17,223 bases of DNA from Gemmatimonadales bacterium UBA2960 (lineage in GTDB: Bacteria; Gemmatimonadota; Gemmatimonadetes; Longimicrobiales; Gaopeijiaceae): positions 4,475 through 21,697 of the forward strand of contig DEBI01000079.1 of the NCBI GenBank assembly GCA_002348465.1, written 5' to 3'. The notes below the pieces were generated by a model, which worked only from the letters and a program-made list of their open reading frames with translations, was not told the DNA's origin and did no database searches. This document shows positions 15,927-17,223 of the stretch, piece by piece. A program made the position numbers and the translations under genes. Each line of letters opens with the position of its first letter. Position 1 is the first letter of the stretch.

Positions 15927-17223
15927 AGTACTCACACCTCGATCGCCCGATACAGTTTCTGAAGGGTGTGGGTCCCAAGAGGGCGGACGCTTTCGCTCGT
16001 CTAGGAATTACCACCGCTCGGGATCTTCTCTACCATGCGCCTCGTCGGTATGACGATGCTTCTTCCGTAGAGTCTATCGGCAGCCTTGAAGTTGGGATGG
16101 ATGCAACTGCGATTGGTAGAATTCGGAGTAAGGGGGTTATCCCGACACGTCGTGGTTTAAGGATTTTTCAGGCAGTGCTTGAGGACGATTCCGGGATGAT
16201 CACCGTGGCTTGGCCGGGCCAACCGTGGCTTGATCGAAAGCTGCGCGAGGGAGACACTCTGCTGGTTTCGGGTCGGGTGAAGTTTTTTCACGGACGCCAA
16301 CTGCAACCGCGAGAGCACATTGTGCTGGAACGCGGGGTAGATGGAGAATCAGCGCTGAAATCAGGTATGATCTTCGTTTCCTATCCGACCTCTGAGGATG
16401 TTCCTCAATGGGTCCTACGGAGCGTATTTGACAAGAATCTGACCGAAATGCTCACGTGGGCTGACGATGATGAATATGTTACCCGGCGAATGCAGGCTGA
16501 ACTTGGACTGCCCCGACTAGCACACGCGTTCAAGTGGCTCCACAGGCCGGAGACTATGTACGAGGCAGAGAAGGCACGCCGTCGGTTAGCATTTGATGAG
16601 CTGTTTTTCCTTCAACTCGTCCAAGCACAGGCCAGACGCAAGGCAACCGAGGACAACCCTGGAATCGAGCACATTAGAACGAACGAATTGATACGCCCTC
16701 TGCACCAGGCCTTGCCTTTTGAGCTGACAACTGCTCAGGGACGTGCTCTGCGTGAAATATATAGCGATATGTGTTCGGGTCGCCGGATGAACCGAATGCT
16801 TCAGGGTGACGTCGGTACCGGGAAGACCGCGGTTGCGGTCTTCGCAATGTTACTCTCGGTCGAGGGTGGGCGTCAGGCATGTCTCATGGCGCCTACCGAA
16901 ATCCTGGCTGAACAGCATGCACGGGGGATCTCCCGAATGCTCAATCCGTTAGGGGTCGAGGTCACACTCCTTACTGGATCCCTAAGTGTCCGTAGCCGCC
17001 GAGAGGCCCTTGAATCTATTTCGAGCGGTTCGACGAGGATTGTTGTCGGAACGCACGCCCTTATCCAAGAAGCTGTGACATTCGATGAACTTGGTATCGT
17101 AGTGATCGATGAGCAGCACCGATTCGGCGTTAAGCAGAGGATGGCGATTTCCGAACGTGAGGGGCGGATACCCGATGTTCTGGTCATGTCTGCTACGCCA
17201 ATTCCTAGATCGTTGGCTATGGC
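15923..17223 (+). CDS. recG: ATP-dependent DNA helicase RecG, 5' part
   Basis: RecG is a superfamily 2 helicase that regresses stalled replication forks and processes branched DNA. The frame is open from ATG 15923 to the window end, giving 433 residues of a family usually near 690, so roughly the last 250 (most of helicase domain 2) are missing only because the window ends. The N-terminal wedge/OB region has FLKGVGPKRA (12 to 21) and LLYHAPRRYDD (35 to 45). Helicase motifs are I LQGDVGTGKT (293 to 302, usually GSGKT), Ia MAPTEILAEQH (322 to 332), TGS and VVGTHALIQ, II IDEQHRFGVKQR (395 to 406) and III MSATPIPRS (422 to 430). It begins inside the ftsY stop (ATGA), so it is probably translationally coupled to ftsY. 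Confidence 0.96.
   Translation, partial: MKYSHLDRPIQFLKGVGPKRADAFARLGITTARDLLYHAPRRYDDASSVESIGSLEVGMDATAIGRIRSKGVIPTRRGLRIFQAVLEDDSGMITVAWPGQPWLDRKLREGDTLLVSGRVKFFHGRQLQPREHIVLERGVDGESALKSGMIFVSYPTSEDVPQWVLRSVFDKNLTEMLTWADDDEYVTRRMQAELGLPRLAHAFKWLHRPETMYEAEKARRRLAFDELFFLQLVQAQARRKATEDNPGIEHIRTNELIRPLHQALPFELTTAQGRALREIYSDMCSGRRMNRMLQGDVGTGKTAVAVFAMLLSVEGGRQACLMAPTEILAEQHARGISRMLNPLGVEVTLLTGSLSVRSRREALESISSGSTRIVVGTHALIQEAVTFDELGIVVIDEQHRFGVKQRMAISEREGRIPDVLVMSATPIPRSLAM

Overview
The window (about 17.2 kb, moderate GC, every supported gene on the + strand) is a core-genome segment. It holds the 3' part of a division and cell wall (dcw) cluster, followed by a second gene set for envelope maintenance, protein targeting and DNA repair. 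I see no mobile element, phage gene, tRNA, rRNA, CRISPR array or sign of recent transfer.

Region 1 (1 to 11,594) reads murE (3' part only), murF, mraY, murD, ftsW, murG, murC, ftsQ, ftsA, ftsZ. These genes make the cytoplasmic and lipid-linked peptidoglycan precursors (MurC/D/E/F, MraY, MurG), polymerise septal glycan (FtsW), and build the division ring (FtsQ, FtsA, FtsZ). Most junctions overlap by 1 to 8 nt or are separated by 1 to 43 nt, so the genes are probably co-transcribed and translationally coupled. A strong hairpin 34 nt after ftsZ (about 11,628 to 11,670) closes the cluster. No murB or ddl lies between murC and ftsQ.

Region 2 (11,721 to the end) reads: an M23/LytM-type peptidoglycan endopeptidase with a lipoprotein-like N-terminus; a membrane-anchored protein with a degenerate von Willebrand A domain and a glutamine-amidotransferase-like region; ftsY (SRP receptor GTPase); and recG (helicase, cut by the window end). 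The spacing is tight after the M23 gene (35 nt, 10 nt, then an ATGA overlap), which suggests one operon. No clear promoter could be picked out by eye.

The organism is a diderm-type bacterium: MurE carries the DNPR meso-diaminopimelate motif, and FtsA, FtsQ with a POTRA region and an MepM-like endopeptidase occur together. The ADEYDRSFL form of MurC and the large vWA/amidotransferase-like membrane protein recall the FCB/Gemmatimonadota side of the tree. That placement is my inference from memory of family sequences and was not computed.

I found no convincing new multi-gene system. The points most worth a second look are the uncharacterised vWA-like membrane protein between the endopeptidase and ftsY, the altered nucleotide-binding loop of FtsA (EIGAQTTN), and the altered SYGRSN motif in FtsW.
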